Positions 26,703 through 36,200 of a stretch of DNA of 64,000 nt are shown here, one piece after another. This stretch comes from Azospirillum brasilense. Lineage in GTDB: Bacteria; Pseudomonadota; Alphaproteobacteria; Azospirillales; Azospirillaceae. Location of the stretch: contig NZ_CP032345.1 in NCBI RefSeq assembly GCF_005222205.1, positions 871,001-935,000 on the forward strand, in the 5' to 3' direction. The notes under the pieces were generated by a model. That model ran no database searches and was not told the origin of the DNA. It saw only the letters and a program-made list of their open reading frames with translations. Each line of letters starts with the position of its first letter. Position 1 is the stretch's first letter. A program made the position numbers and the translations under genes.

Positions 26703-26996
26703 TCAGGAGTCGCGGGCTTGCCCGGGGATGCGGAACTCCTCTCCCTGGTCGGCGAGGCCCGGCATCTCGCCCTGGCTTTCCATGCTCAGCACGGGTTCGA
26801 CCGGTTCGGTCCGCTCCGCGGTGTCGTCGGGACCGCGCGCCGGATTCGGACGCAAGGTGTCCCGGTAATTGTCCTCGATGGCGATTTCCTCGCTCGCCAG
26901 TTTCCAATGGTCTTCGGCGCGATCCTCCGGACGGCCTTCACGCTCCCAGATCTGGTGAGCGCGCGCTCTGATCCGGCCTTCCAAATCATCCGCCAT
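26703..26996 (-). CDS. DUF2934-domain protein
   Basis: A 97-residue hydrophilic protein. The DUF2934 motif IRARAHQIWEREGRPEDRAEDHW spans about residues 9-31 and continues into a helical WKLASEEI. The rest is acidic, Pro/Glu-rich and likely disordered. DUF2934 proteins are common in soil alphaproteobacteria and often belong to general stress regulons; the biochemical role is unknown. The AAAGGAGG ribosome site upstream is excellent. An EcfG-like promoter lies about 80 bp before the start, and the hibernation factor follows. Confidence 0.82.
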   Translation of the reverse strand: MADDLEGRIRARAHQIWEREGRPEDRAEDHWKLASEEIAIEDNYRDTLRPNPARGPDDTAERTEPVEPVLSMESQGEMPGLADQGEEFRIPGQARDS

Positions 26997-27077
26997 CCGG
27001 GCTGCCTCCTTTCGGTTCTCGTTCCGCGCTTCCCGTGCCCCAAATGGCAGGGGCATTCGACCGGGGCGCTTCCGGAC

Positions 27078-27103
27078 AACCGCGCCGGAACACGGAAGGT
27101 TCC
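27078..27103 (-). promoter_or_regulatory. Putative EcfG/RpoE2-type general stress promoter for DUF2934-HPF operon
   Basis: On the - strand: GGAACC (27103-27098), 15 bp, CGGTT (27082-27078), about 80 bp before the DUF2934 start codon. It is the same layout as the site before baeRF. On the other strand GGAAA-N16-CGTT (27128-27152) is a weaker candidate for the deacetylase gene. Confidence 0.6.
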
Positions 27104-27209
27104 TCCCCCAAGGGAGGGGCGAAGCCGGGAAAACACCGGAAACCACGCCGTTTGAATTAATTCCGAAGGGGTGGTATTCGACGACGGCGACGATCCGGAG
27201 GACAAACGC

Positions 27210-28532
27210 GTGAACCGGCCTGAACACGGACGCCCCCTCACGTCCTCCCTCCTCACGGGCATGCGCCGCTTCCGTTCCTCCCTGTTCGCGCTGCCGTTGG
27301 CCGCGGGGATGCTGCTCGCCCTTCCGGACACCGCCGCCCGCGCGGCGGATGGACCGCCGCTGCTGCAACTCGGCCTTTTCCAAAGGGAAGGGGATGCCTG
27401 GTGGGCGTGGGACAGCCTGCGCCGCCGCTCGCCCGATCTGGCCGACGGACTCAGCCCGGCGGTCGTTCCGCTCGACGCGCGGCGCCAGGGCGAAGGCGTC
27501 GCCCTGCGGGCCACCGCCCCGGTGGGGTTGGACGTGACGGCGCTGTGCCGCCGCATGCTCGGCGCCGGCTTCGGCTGCCTCGTCCTCGACGCGCCTCCGC
27601 CGGCCCCTTCCCTGTCGGCACCGCCTCAGGCATTGCCCCAGGCACCAGAGACCAGGCCGCCCGCCGACAGCGCTCAACTCGCCCCGCCCCGCCCCGCCGG
27701 GGATGGCAAGGCGGACGTCGCGATCACCTACCCGCCGGAAGCCGCCCGGACCATGGCCGCCATCGAGAAGTCCGGGCGCCGCAAGGGCCGGCTGGGCGCG
27801 GTGATCCCCGACACGGCGCTCGACGTCATGCCGGCGACGCTGAAGGAGGAGGGCTGGAACCTCTGCGCCCTCACCTTCGATGATGGGCCGCACCGGGTGG
27901 TCACCCGCCAGATCCTGGACGTGCTGAATCGCGAGAAGATCCCCGCGACCTATTTTCCGGTCGCCAGCGTCGCCGAGAACCAGGGCGAGGTGATCCGCGA
28001 CTTCATCGCCGCCGGCCATGAGATCGGCAACCACAGCCTGACCCACGCCGACCTGCGCGCCATGGACCCCGAGGCGCAGCGCCACGAGATCGCCGAGGCC
28101 AACCGCATCCTGCGCGGCTTTGGCGCCAACCCGGTGCTGTTCCGCCCGCCCTACGGGCGCTACACGCCGGATCTGCTGGCCATCGCCCGTGAGGAGAGCA
28201 TGAGCCCGGTGCTGTGGACCGTGGACACCCGCGACTGGCAGGTCCGCGACCCCGACCGCATCGTCCAACATGTCAAGACCGAGGCGGGGACCGGAAGCGT
28301 GCTGCTGCTGCACTCCACCTACCCGTCCACCCTCAACGCCCTGCCCCGCGTGATCGCCGCGATGCGTGCGAAAGGCTGCGAGTTCGTCACCCTGTCGGAA
28401 TGGATCGAGCGGATGCACCAGATCGCCACGCCGGCCACGGCCATGGCCCCGACCCTGGTGAACGCTGGGGTGAACGCTGGCGCGAAGGCTGGGGTGAAAG
28501 CCGGCGACGCGGCTCTGCGCACCGCGAACTGA
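27210..28532 (+). CDS. Exported polysaccharide deacetylase (NodB/CE4 family)
   Basis: A 440-residue protein. An N-terminal signal/anchor (hydrophobic core LFALPLAAGMLLALP, about 33-48) precedes a variable region with a Pro-rich linker (about 130-165). The CE4 domain (about 225-400) has the metal and catalytic motifs TFDDGPH, GHEIGNHSLTH, FRPPYGRY and a WTVDTRDW segment. It would de-N-acetylate peptidoglycan or an exopolysaccharide in the periplasm. The end carries a short Ala/Gly/Val repeat. The GTG at 27210 is chosen for its GGAGGAC site; a GTG at 27171 and ATG at 27261 are alternatives. Confidence 0.85.
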   Translation: MNRPEHGRPLTSSLLTGMRRFRSSLFALPLAAGMLLALPDTAARAADGPPLLQLGLFQREGDAWWAWDSLRRRSPDLADGLSPAVVPLDARRQGEGVALRATAPVGLDVTALCRRMLGAGFGCLVLDAPPPAPSLSAPPQALPQAPETRPPADSAQLAPPRPAGDGKADVAITYPPEAARTMAAIEKSGRRKGRLGAVIPDTALDVMPATLKEEGWNLCALTFDDGPHRVVTRQILDVLNREKIPATYFPVASVAENQGEVIRDFIAAGHEIGNHSLTHADLRAMDPEAQRHEIAEANRILRGFGANPVLFRPPYGRYTPDLLAIAREESMSPVLWTVDTRDWQVRDPDRIVQHVKTEAGTGSVLLLHSTYPSTLNALPRVIAAMRAKGCEFVTLSEWIERMHQIATPATAMAPTLVNAGVNAGAKAGVKAGDAALRTAN

Positions 28533-28583
28533 GCCGCGCGGAGCGCAAGGTCTGGGGCCGCGGCCGGAACCGGAACGGTCCCT

Positions 28584-28949
28584 TTACTTTCCGGTCTTCT
28601 GCTTGCGGATCTGCAGATACTTGCGGATGGTCGCCTCGACCTCCGGTGGCAGCATGTTCCAGGCGCCCGACACCGACCCGCCCTTGACCTCCTCGATGGT
28701 CACGGTGGCGGGGAAGGTGAACTTGCCGCAGGCGTCGTCGATCCGGACCGTGATCCGCGCGGTCTGGCTGGGGATCAGGGACCCGTCGAAGCCGGTCGCC
28801 ACGAAGCCCTTGTGGCTGACCCCGGCCAAGGGAAAGCTCTTGCCGTCGAACTCGATGACGTTGGACGGGCCGGCGGACGCGTTGGGCCGGCGCGGCGCCG
28901 CCTTCTTCTCGTCCTTGACGGTCACCTTCAGAAAATCGAACAACCCCAT
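28584..28949 (-). CDS. Hypothetical protein, possibly PilZ-like
   Basis: A 121-residue cytosolic protein. After MGLFDFLKVTVKDEKK and a Pro/Ala linker, residues about 30-100 form a beta-rich domain: VIEFDGKSFPLAGVSHKGF, ARITVRIDDACGKFTFPATVTIEEV. It ends with a helix and a basic tail. The strand pattern with V-S-H-K-G-F is reminiscent of the D-x-S-x-x-G part of PilZ domains, but the N-terminal R-x-x-x-R of c-di-GMP binders is absent, so this is tentative. It is convergent with the deacetylase. Confidence 0.55.
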   Translation of the reverse strand: MGLFDFLKVTVKDEKKAAPRRPNASAGPSNVIEFDGKSFPLAGVSHKGFVATGFDGSLIPSQTARITVRIDDACGKFTFPATVTIEEVKGGSVSGAWNMLPPEVEATIRKYLQIRKQKTGK

Positions 28950-29050
28950 GCACAGCCCCCGCCGAACAGCGCCGTCCATCGCCACGGCGCCATCACTTTA
29001 TGCGCGGACTTGCAAGGGGAGCAACCGGGATTTCCCGGGCCGGCGGCGCT

Positions 29051-29383
29051 TCAACCCTGGGGCGAGGCCACCGCCCTCCCCCGCGTCCGTACGGCGGACA
29101 GCGCGTCCAGCGCCCGCCGGACGCTCAGCATCGCGAAGGGCAGCAGGACGAGGAGGACCGCGGCCATGCCCGCCGCCACCGTCAGCACGCCCGCCGCGTC
29201 GGCTTCGCCCAGATGGGCACCGAGGGTCAGCAGCAGATGAAGGATCAACGCGGACAGCATCGCCGCCGCCAAAGCCGGAGCGGCAAATCCTTGCACGCGC
29301 CGACACCGCGATTGGCCGGTCGCCGCGCGCCATGACCATCGTGGACGCGCCGCCGGGCAAGACGTCCCATAGACATCCAGCAT
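29051..29383 (-). CDS. Hypothetical small membrane protein
   Basis: About 110 residues with two hydrophobic helices (roughly ALAAAMLSALILHLLLTLGA and VLTVAAGMAAVLLVLLPFAM) joined by a short acidic loop, then a basic C-terminus that should lie in the cytoplasm. No known family was recognised. The first about 40 residues are Arg/Ser/Trp-rich and look less like protein, so the true start may be the internal ATG before LSALILH. It is on the same strand as the preceding small gene, but 100 bp apart. Confidence 0.45.
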   Translation of the reverse strand: MLDVYGTSCPAARPRWSWRAATGQSRCRRVQGFAAPALAAAMLSALILHLLLTLGAHLGEADAAGVLTVAAGMAAVLLVLLPFAMLSVRRALDALSAVRTRGRAVASPQG

Positions 29384-29401
29384 GGGCACTCCTCCCGTCA
29401 C

Positions 29402-29898
29402 TGCTCATCCGGCGCGGGTTGGATTGGGGCAATACGGCGGGATGAGGCGTGACCACTATAGCGGCAAAAGTGCGCAAAGCCTAAAATCTGAAGTACTTAT
29501 TCTGATTGGCCGGCCCTCCCGCCAAAGGTTATGGGTCCAGGACCGCTCTCTTCACCTCCCGCTTAGGCTCTCCACAGAGTCTGTGGATAACTGTGTTGAC
29601 AAGGCCCCGCTTTTCCCGATTCGAGTCAAGCGCGACAAGGCCATAGCGCGATTTGCCTACATTTTGGGCATGTCACACAAACCATTGAAATGCATTGCCT
29701 TTCCAGATTCCCAGGGGTGTTGCAACGCTCACGCCTGTCAATTGGATTCTGCTGTCCGGCAACCCACGCGGCGATTTCGCGCGGGTCTGTGCCCTGTTGA
29801 CAACTGAATGTTTGGATTCCCCGCTTGAGGCACCCCGATCCCTCCACACCCCTCCCCCACCGGCGGAGATGATTCGGCTCACCATCCATTTGCCGGTG
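29402..29898. other. About 500-bp gene-free region with a DnaA-box-like palindrome
   Basis: No credible ORF. It contains a 17-bp perfect palindrome TCCACAGAGTCTGTGGA (29571-29587) overlapping TGTGGATAA (29582-29590), an exact match to the consensus DnaA box. TTGACA-like words occur at 29596-29601 and 29798-29803. Base composition is lower in GC than the flanks. It could be a regulatory region with a DnaA site or a remnant of a replicon origin; one box alone is weak evidence. Confidence 0.5.
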
Positions 29899-31062
29899 TT
29901 ACAATCCGGCACGGAGACCTTGAGTCAGGGTCACGGTGACCGCGGTTCCGCCGCCCGGCTTGCTGAAGATGCGGATGCCGCCGCCCATGCGTTCGACCAG
30001 GGCCTTGCAGATCAGCAGGCCGAGGCCGCTTCCCACCTCCCCGTCGGCACCGGGCGCGGCGTGGTGGGGATCGATGCGGAACAGATGGGGCTGGAGTTCC
30101 TCCGGAATGCCCAGCCCGTTGTCCTGGACCCGCACAGCCACCCGACCATCCGCCGGCGCGGCGGACAGCATGACGATGCTTCCCGAGGGGGAGAAGCGCA
30201 CCGCGTTCTCGATCAGATGCTTCAGCACCGTGTTCAGCGCGGACAGGTCGCCCAGCACCGGGGTGGCGACGATCCGATTGACGATCAGGATGTCGCGGGA
30301 GCGGGCGCGCGGCTCCAGCTCCTCCAACACGTCCTGGAGCAGGCCGCCCAACTCATAAACCCGCAGATCCACGGGCACCTGATTCAGCTGCAGGCGTGAC
30401 CACAGCGACAAATTCTCGATGGTCCGCATCATCTGCCGGCCGGCGTCGCTGCACAGCGCCGCGTAGGCGCCCAGCTGCGCGCTTCCCTGGCCGGCGGCGC
30501 CCACCGGTTCGGGCAACGCCGCGTCGGAAGAGATCATCTGCGTCGCGCCCAGAATGGCGCTCAGGGGATCCTTCAACTCCTGGCAGATCTGCCCGAGAAA
30601 GCGGTTCATCCGCGCGACCGCGTCCGCCAGTTGGTCCACCCGCAGGGCGCGCTGCGTCTCCTCTTCGCTGCGGCGGGTGATGTCGGTGACGAAGATGCAG
30701 AAACCCGGCGCCGTCCCGACTTCGCCGCCGTCCAGCCGCGAGTCGTTGAAAATCACGCGCAGCGGCATCCCGTCGGAGCGGATCAGGGTCACGTCGTAAC
30801 TGCGGTGCGCGGTCAGGTCACGGATGGCCGCCTGCCGCTCCAGGACGCTTCGGCTTTCCTCGGCCACATAGGTCAGCAGGTGGGTTCCGATCAGCTCACC
30901 GGCCCGGTAGCCGAGCAGCGCGCACAGCGCCGGGTTGACGGCGACGGTGACCAGTTCGCCGTCCACCACCCAACAGGCCTGGGCGCTCTCCTCCAGAATC
31001 CGCCGGCTCAAGGCGTCCCAATCGACCGCCGGGTGCTTTGCTTTCGACAGCAGTGCCAGCAT
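29899..31062 (-). CDS. PAS-domain sensor histidine kinase lacking the phospho-acceptor histidine
   Basis: A 387-residue cytosolic protein. A PAS domain spans about 22-130 (CWVVDGELVTVAVNPALCALLGY...FNDSRL), then a HisKA-like helix pair and a HATPase domain with N-box HLIENAVRFS, G1 DNGLGIP and G2 GSGLGLLICKALVERMGGG. In the HisKA helix the usual SHELRTPL reads CQELKDPL, with CAG encoding Gln in place of the phosphorylated His. It may therefore be a pseudokinase, a regulator of another kinase, or a phosphatase. The start at 31062 has GGGAGGGGGC upstream; ATGs at 31077 and 31080 are possible. No response regulator is adjacent. Confidence 0.8.
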   Translation of the reverse strand: MLALLSKAKHPAVDWDALSRRILEESAQACWVVDGELVTVAVNPALCALLGYRAGELIGTHLLTYVAEESRSVLERQAAIRDLTAHRSYDVTLIRSDGMPLRVIFNDSRLDGGEVGTAPGFCIFVTDITRRSEEETQRALRVDQLADAVARMNRFLGQICQELKDPLSAILGATQMISSDAALPEPVGAAGQGSAQLGAYAALCSDAGRQMMRTIENLSLWSRLQLNQVPVDLRVYELGGLLQDVLEELEPRARSRDILIVNRIVATPVLGDLSALNTVLKHLIENAVRFSPSGSIVMLSAAPADGRVAVRVQDNGLGIPEELQPHLFRIDPHHAAPGADGEVGSGLGLLICKALVERMGGGIRIFSKPGGGTAVTVTLTQGLRAGL

Positions 31063-31094
31063 GCCCCCTCCCGTCATCATCCTGTGCGGGTGGT

Positions 31095-31108
31095 CACACG
31101 GCCGTGTG
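31095..31108. promoter_or_regulatory. Perfect 14-bp palindrome upstream of the PAS kinase
   Basis: CACACGGCCGTGTG is fully self-complementary and sits 33 bp before the chosen start codon, where an operator could act. The binding protein is unknown. Confidence 0.35.
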
Positions 31109-31323
31109 TGTTCGTGAATTTTCGTTCCATCCCGCCATCAATGATAGGCACGGGCGGCAGAAACCTTCAACAAAATGTGGGTTTCCCGGATGTTATGACG
31201 CTGTCATCGAATCGTGTTTTTGCCGGGTCGCCGCTTTCTGTTCAGTAACCAAGAGGTTGCCGCGGGCTATCTCCTTAACTTCTTATGACGCTTTTCATAG
31301 GCGGTATGACAAGGCGCGTGGAA

Positions 31324-33384
31324 TCAACGATCCTCCTGCGTCGCCGCCCAGCAGCGCAGCACCTCCGCGACGCTCCAGGCCTGCGAGATGCAGCCGCGGG
31401 GACTGAAGGGCGGCTCGGCGTCGAAGATCTCCGAGATGGTGCCGATCCCCGCCTGGTCCAGATGCGGCAGGAAACCCTGAAGCAGGTCCCGCGCCCCCGC
31501 CTTGTCCTCCGGATGCAGCTTCAGCCACGCGTCGACGTAGGGGCCGATCAGCCACGCCCAGACCGTGCCCTGGTGATAGGCGGCGTCACGGGCGCGCAGG
31601 TCGCCGAAATATTTCGGCTTGTAGTCGCGCTGCCCCGGCGCCAGGGAGCGCAGCCCGACCGGAGTCAGCAGCCGTTGCCGCACCGTCTCGACCACCGGCT
31701 CCCAGCGGGCACGGTCGAGCACCGGGTTGTCGAGCGAGACGGTGAAGATCTGGTTGGGCCGGCAGGCGTCGTCGTCGCCCCGCTCGCCGTCCACCACGTC
31801 GTACAGGTGACCGGCCTGGGCGCACCAGAAGCGCGCGTTGAAGGAGGCGCGGGCCTGTTCGGCCAGCTCCTCCAGCGGGCGGGCCGCCTGGACGTCCCCC
31901 TCCTCGTTCAGCCAGCCGGCGGTCAGGCACAGCGCGTTGTACCAGAGCGCGTTGATCTCCACCGCCTTGCCCCGGCGTGGCGTGACCACCCAGTCCTCGA
32001 CCTTCGCGTCCATCCAGGTGAGCTGGTAGCCCTCCCGCCCCTGGCGCAGCAGCCCGTCGCCGGGGTCCATGGCGATGCCGAAACGGGTGCCGCGCCGGTG
32101 ATGGTCGATCACCTCGACCAGCCGGGGCAGCAGCAGTTGCAGCGTGTGGCGGTCCTCGGTCGCCTGGACGTAGCGGTTCAGGGCGTGGAAGAACCACAGG
32201 GTGGCGTCGGCAGTGTGGTAGAGCCCCTCATCCTTGCCGTCGGGGAACATGTTGGGGATCAGCCCGTCGCGGATGTAGTGCGCGAAGGTGCGCAGGATCC
32301 AGCCGGCCTCCATGTGGCGCCCGGTGGTCAGGGTCAGCCCCTCCAGGCTGATCATGGTGTCGCGGCCCCAGTCGGTGAACCAGTGGTAGCCGGCGATCAC
32401 CGTGCGCACCTCGTCCCCCTCGGCACGGGCGCGCATCTGGTCGGCGACGCGGCCCGCCGGCACGAACAGGAAGCTGTCCGCCGAGAGCACCAGCTCCGCC
32501 ATCGCCCCCTCGCGCAGCGACGGATGGGCCGTCCCGACAATGCGCCGCCGCCGCTCCTTCTCGAAGCGCAGGACGTCGGCGGGCGGCAGCGCCCACAGCC
32601 GCTGCCACGGCTCGGTCGCCGCGACGAAGCTCAGCGTCTGGCCCTGGCTGAGGGGGCCGCTGAAATAGCCGGGCGTCCACAGCGAGCCGCGGGATTCGTA
32701 GCCGCGCTCCGCCTCCACCGGATAGACGATGTCGCGCCGCGCCCCGCCGTCCAGCGTCAGGGGAAGCTCCGCCCCCTCGATGGTCATGCGCAGCACCGGC
32801 AGTTCCGGCCCGGCCCATATCTCATACTCGTGGCCGCGGGCGGTGACGCGGTAGTCGCGGGCCAACGGCTCGTCCACCGCGGATTCCAGTTTGCGGAAGG
32901 CCATCACCGGGCGGAGCCGAAGGCAGATCGGCTGCGGCGCCTTCACCACCCGGTAGGTGACATGGACGATGTTCTGCAGGTGCGGCAGCACGATCTGCTT
33001 TTCGATCACCACGTCGCCGATCTCGTAGCGCCAGACCGGCAGGCCGGATTCCATGCGGAACTCGGCGAGGCCGGAGGGGGCGGCGTCCGACGGGTAGTTG
33101 GGGTCGGGCCAGTGATCCGCCTGCGGGTTGTGGCTGGTCAGCCGCCGCTCGGTGCCGTCGCGCTCGATCAGCACGTCGTTGAGCTGGCTCAGCATCACCA
33201 CCCGGCCCAGCGGCGCCGGCAAAGCCGCCACCAGCAGCCCGTGATAGCGCCGCGTCACCGCCCCCGACAGGGAGGAGGAGGCGTAGCCGCCCAACCCGTT
33301 GGCGACCAGCCATTCGCGGGACAGCGCGGCGTCCGGTGCGGACCGCAGGACGTCGCGGGTGATCTTGCGGATGAAATCAGCCAT
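31324..33384 (-). CDS. Glycogen debranching-type amylo-alpha-1,6-glucosidase
   Basis: A 686-residue cytosolic protein. An N-terminal beta-rich domain (about 1-250, [19 protein letters not shown]) precedes an (alpha/alpha)6 barrel like that of GH133 debranching enzymes. The barrel has the segments [31 protein letters not shown] and a terminal [16 protein letters not shown]. It removes alpha-1,6 glucosyl stubs from glycogen-like glucans. It overlaps the treZ stop by eight bases, so the two form an operon for alpha-glucan breakdown toward trehalose. Confidence 0.9.
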   Translation of the reverse strand: MADFIRKITRDVLRSAPDAALSREWLVANGLGGYASSSLSGAVTRRYHGLLVAALPAPLGRVVMLSQLNDVLIERDGTERRLTSHNPQADHWPDPNYPSDAAPSGLAEFRMESGLPVWRYEIGDVVIEKQIVLPHLQNIVHVTYRVVKAPQPICLRLRPVMAFRKLESAVDEPLARDYRVTARGHEYEIWAGPELPVLRMTIEGAELPLTLDGGARRDIVYPVEAERGYESRGSLWTPGYFSGPLSQGQTLSFVAATEPWQRLWALPPADVLRFEKERRRRIVGTAHPSLREGAMAELVLSADSFLFVPAGRVADQMRARAEGDEVRTVIAGYHWFTDWGRDTMISLEGLTLTTGRHMEAGWILRTFAHYIRDGLIPNMFPDGKDEGLYHTADATLWFFHALNRYVQATEDRHTLQLLLPRLVEVIDHHRRGTRFGIAMDPGDGLLRQGREGYQLTWMDAKVEDWVVTPRRGKAVEINALWYNALCLTAGWLNEEGDVQAARPLEELAEQARASFNARFWCAQAGHLYDVVDGERGDDDACRPNQIFTVSLDNPVLDRARWEPVVETVRQRLLTPVGLRSLAPGQRDYKPKYFGDLRARDAAYHQGTVWAWLIGPYVDAWLKLHPEDKAGARDLLQGFLPHLDQAGIGTISEIFDAEPPFSPRGCISQAWSVAEVLRCWAATQEDR

Positions 33385-35368
33385 GGGTCTCCTGAGCGCT
33401 CGCGCCGTTGCCTTCGCCCCGTTCCTCGTCCGGACCAACGTCCTTGGCGGCCAGGACGACCGCCGCATGGCCGGGCAGCCGCCAGCCTCGGTCCGGCGAT
33501 TCCAGCGGGGCGATGCCGCAGCCGCCATAGCGGGGGTCCTCACTGGACCACAGGGGCGTCCAGTCCCTGCCAACCGGCGGCGCCAGCAGCGGTTCCGGCA
33601 GGACGTCCAGCCGCAGGTCGCGGCCAAGATTGACCAGCAGCAGCCGGTCGTCTCCATCGCTGCCGAAAAAGCGCAGGACGAACGCCTCCTCCCCCAGCAC
33701 GGCGCCGTCCAGCCCGCCGTCGCCCTGCGCCCGGAACACCGGGTCCTCACGGCGCAGGCGCAGAAGGTCGCGGTGCAACGCCCACACCTCGGCGTGGGTC
33801 TCCCGCTCCGCGTGGTCGAGCGTGCTGCGCCGGAACGTCTCCCCGTCTTGCGGGCGGGTCAGGTGGGCGCGCATGGCCGGGGTCGCGAGGCTGGGGAACT
33901 GGGACAGGAACTCCCCGCGCCCCGCCTCCACCTTGACGGCCAGATCGGGCTCGTGGTCGGCGAAGTAATAAAAAGGCGCGCTGGCCGCGAACTCTTGCCC
34001 CTGGAACAGCATCGGGGTGCCGGGACCCAACAGGGTCAGCGCCGTCAGCGCCCGGAAGCGCCCCGGCGTGGTCAGGGCGTGGATACGCTGGCCGCGGCCC
34101 GAATTGGCGATCTGGTCGTGGTTCTGAAGGAAGGCGACGAAGGCCGGCCGCGGCAGTCCATAGGCCGGTGTCCCCCGCCGCTTGCCCTGCCAGCGGTACC
34201 ATTGCCCCTGGTAGAGGAAGCCGTGCTTGACGGCCGACAGCAGTTCCTGCGGCGTGCCGCGGTAGTCGGTGTAGTAGGCCTCGTTCCGCCCGGTCAGCGC
34301 AACTTGGGCCGCGTGATGGAAATCGTCGTTCCACAGCGCGTCCAGCCCGCAGCCGCCCCGCTCCACCGGCGTCGCCATCGCCGCCTGCTGGCACTCGTTC
34401 TCCCCGATCAGCAGGGTGCCGCGCCCGCCCGCCGCCTGGCGAACGGCCTGCCCGATCTCCTGGATGATGTGCGGGGTGGAGCGGTCGAAGATTTGCTGGG
34501 TGGCGTCCAGCCGCAGCCCGTCGAGATGGTACTCGTCGATCCAGAAGGCGGCGTTTGCCCGGAAGAACTCCCGAACCGGGCCGCAGTTCGGGCCGTCGAA
34601 GTTGAGCGCGTCCCCCCACTCGTTCTTGTAGCGGGTGGTGAAGTAGTCCGGGGCGAAGCGGGACAGGAAATTCCCGCTGGGACCGAAGTGATTGTAGACC
34701 ACATCCAGGATCACCGCGAGGCCCAGCGCGTGGGCGCGGTCCACGAAGCGCCGCATGTCGTCCGGTCCGCCGTAGAGCCGGGTCGGGGCGAACAGGTCCA
34801 CCCCGTCGTAGCCCCAGCCGAAGCGCCCTGGAAACTCCGCCACCGGCATCAGTTCGAGGACCGTCACCCCCAGCTCCACCAGACTCGGCAGCTCGCGCGC
34901 CGCCGCCGCCCAGCTGCCCTCCGGCGTGAAGGTGCCGATGTGCATCTCGTAGAGCACCTGCCCGCGCAGGCCGCATCCCGCCCAGCCGGCGTCGGTCCAG
35001 GCGAAGGCGGACGGGTCCACCAGCTGCGACGGCCCCTCCGGCCCGTCGGGTTGGAAGCGGGAGGCCGGATCGGGGAAGGCCGGGCCGTCGTCGAGCCGGA
35101 ACCGGTAGAGGCTGCCGACCGGCACGCCCTCCACAATCGCCGCGAAATAGCCGCCGTCCTCCGCCTCCAGCGCCACCGCGCGCTCCTCCGGCCCGACCAG
35201 CAGGTGCACGCTGCGGCAGGCCGGCGCCCAGACCCGGGCCAGCGCTCGATCACCGGCCGCGGGCTCGACACCAATCGGACAACGGCGGAGGGTGAAGGCC
35301 GAACCGCCGGCCTGCGCTGCATCGGGAGGACTCGACACGGGACACTCCCACCGCAATGTTTCGACCAT
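33377..35368 (-). CDS. treZ: Malto-oligosyltrehalose trehalohydrolase
   Basis: A 663-residue GH13 enzyme that releases trehalose from maltooligosyl-trehalose. An N-terminal CBM48-like domain (about 20-105) precedes the barrel with motifs [25 protein letters not shown] (nucleophile Asp), LIGENE (acid Glu) and [12 protein letters not shown]. The ATG at 35368 was chosen over 35458, which would overlap the thuA start on the other strand. Its usual partner TreY (maltooligosyl-trehalose synthase) is not in this window. It overlaps the debranching gene downstream. Confidence 0.92.
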   Translation of the reverse strand: MVETLRWECPVSSPPDAAQAGGSAFTLRRCPIGVEPAAGDRALARVWAPACRSVHLLVGPEERAVALEAEDGGYFAAIVEGVPVGSLYRFRLDDGPAFPDPASRFQPDGPEGPSQLVDPSAFAWTDAGWAGCGLRGQVLYEMHIGTFTPEGSWAAAARELPSLVELGVTVLELMPVAEFPGRFGWGYDGVDLFAPTRLYGGPDDMRRFVDRAHALGLAVILDVVYNHFGPSGNFLSRFAPDYFTTRYKNEWGDALNFDGPNCGPVREFFRANAAFWIDEYHLDGLRLDATQQIFDRSTPHIIQEIGQAVRQAAGGRGTLLIGENECQQAAMATPVERGGCGLDALWNDDFHHAAQVALTGRNEAYYTDYRGTPQELLSAVKHGFLYQGQWYRWQGKRRGTPAYGLPRPAFVAFLQNHDQIANSGRGQRIHALTTPGRFRALTALTLLGPGTPMLFQGQEFAASAPFYYFADHEPDLAVKVEAGRGEFLSQFPSLATPAMRAHLTRPQDGETFRRSTLDHAERETHAEVWALHRDLLRLRREDPVFRAQGDGGLDGAVLGEEAFVLRFFGSDGDDRLLLVNLGRDLRLDVLPEPLLAPPVGRDWTPLWSSEDPRYGGCGIAPLESPDRGWRLPGHAAVVLAAKDVGPDEERGEGNGASAQETHG

Positions 35369-35449
35369 CGCCCCCAACAGGCGCCATCTCCCTTCGTCCC
35401 ATGGGCGATTCCATTGGAACCGGCCCCCCCTCCGGAAAGGTCTCCCGCC

Positions 35450-36196
35450 ATGCCGCACCCCTCGCCGCGCGTCCTAATCTGGAACGAGTTCCGCCAAGAA
35501 CGCCGGGAGGAGGCGGTGATGGCTCACTACCCCGACGGCATTCACGAGGCGCTGGCCGCCCCCCTGCGCGCCGCCGGCCTGACCGTGGAGACCGCCACGC
35601 TGGACGAGCCGGAGCATGGCCTGACCGAGGACCGGCTGAACGCCGCCGACACGCTGGTGTGGTGGGGCCACCGCGCCCATGCCGAGGTGTCGGACGCGGT
35701 GGTGGAGCGGGTGAAGCGGCGGGTGACCGAGCAGGGGATGGGCCTCGTGGCGCTCCATTCCAGCCATTTTTCCAAGCCCTTCGTCGCCTTGATGGGCACC
35801 GGCTGCTACCTGAAGCACCGCGTGGCGGCGGAGAAGGAACGGCTGTGGGTCGTGGACCCCGGCCACCCCGTGGCGGCGGGCATTTCCGATGCCATCGAGC
35901 TGGACCGGGAGGAGATGTACGGGGAGCCCTTCGACGTGCCCCCGCCCGACGACCTCGTCTTCCTGAGCTGGTTCCAGGGCGGCGAGGTGTTCCGCAGCGG
36001 CTGCGGCTGGCGGCGGGGGATGGGCCGGGTCTTCTATTTCCGGCCCGGCCACGAGACCTATCCCACCTACCACCACCCGCACATCCAGCGCGTGATCCTG
36101 AACGCCGTCCGCTGGGCGGCACGGCCAGAGGGGCTGGAGGCGCCGGTGCGGGGACGGCGGACGACTCCGCCGGAGCCCATCCCGCCCCGGACGTGA
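35450..36196 (+). CDS. ThuA-family protein (trehalose utilisation-like)
   Basis: A 248-residue cytosolic protein with the class-I glutamine amidotransferase-like fold of Thu[13 protein letters not shown] near residue 8, [15 protein letters not shown] near 68, [13 protein letters not shown] near 100 and [18 protein letters not shown] near 195. In rhizobia ThuA works with ThuB in trehalose catabolism, and homologues process keto-disaccharides. It is divergent from treZ by 81 bp, which fits a role in trehalose or related sugar handling. A GGAAAGG site lies before the ATG at 35450. Confidence 0.85.
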   Translation: MPHPSPRVLIWNEFRQERREEAVMAHYPDGIHEALAAPLRAAGLTVETATLDEPEHGLTEDRLNAADTLVWWGHRAHAEVSDAVVERVKRRVTEQGMGLVALHSSHFSKPFVALMGTGCYLKHRVAAEKERLWVVDPGHPVAAGISDAIELDREEMYGEPFDVPPPDDLVFLSWFQGGEVFRSGCGWRRGMGRVFYFRPGHETYPTYHHPHIQRVILNAVRWAARPEGLEAPVRGRRTTPPEPIPPRT

Positions 36197-36200
36197 CGGA

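Noticed and set aside
27000..28418. Extension of the DUF2934 gene toward 28418
   Set aside because: The frame is open by chance opposite the deacetylase gene; the ribosome site and family start are at 26996.
33299..35449. Long + strand frame extending thuA upstream
   Set aside because: It is the antisense shadow of the debranching and treZ genes; the ThuA family start is at 35450.
35416..35449. GGAACC before thuA as another stress promoter
   Set aside because: No TT or CGTT-like -10 at the required 18-19 bp.
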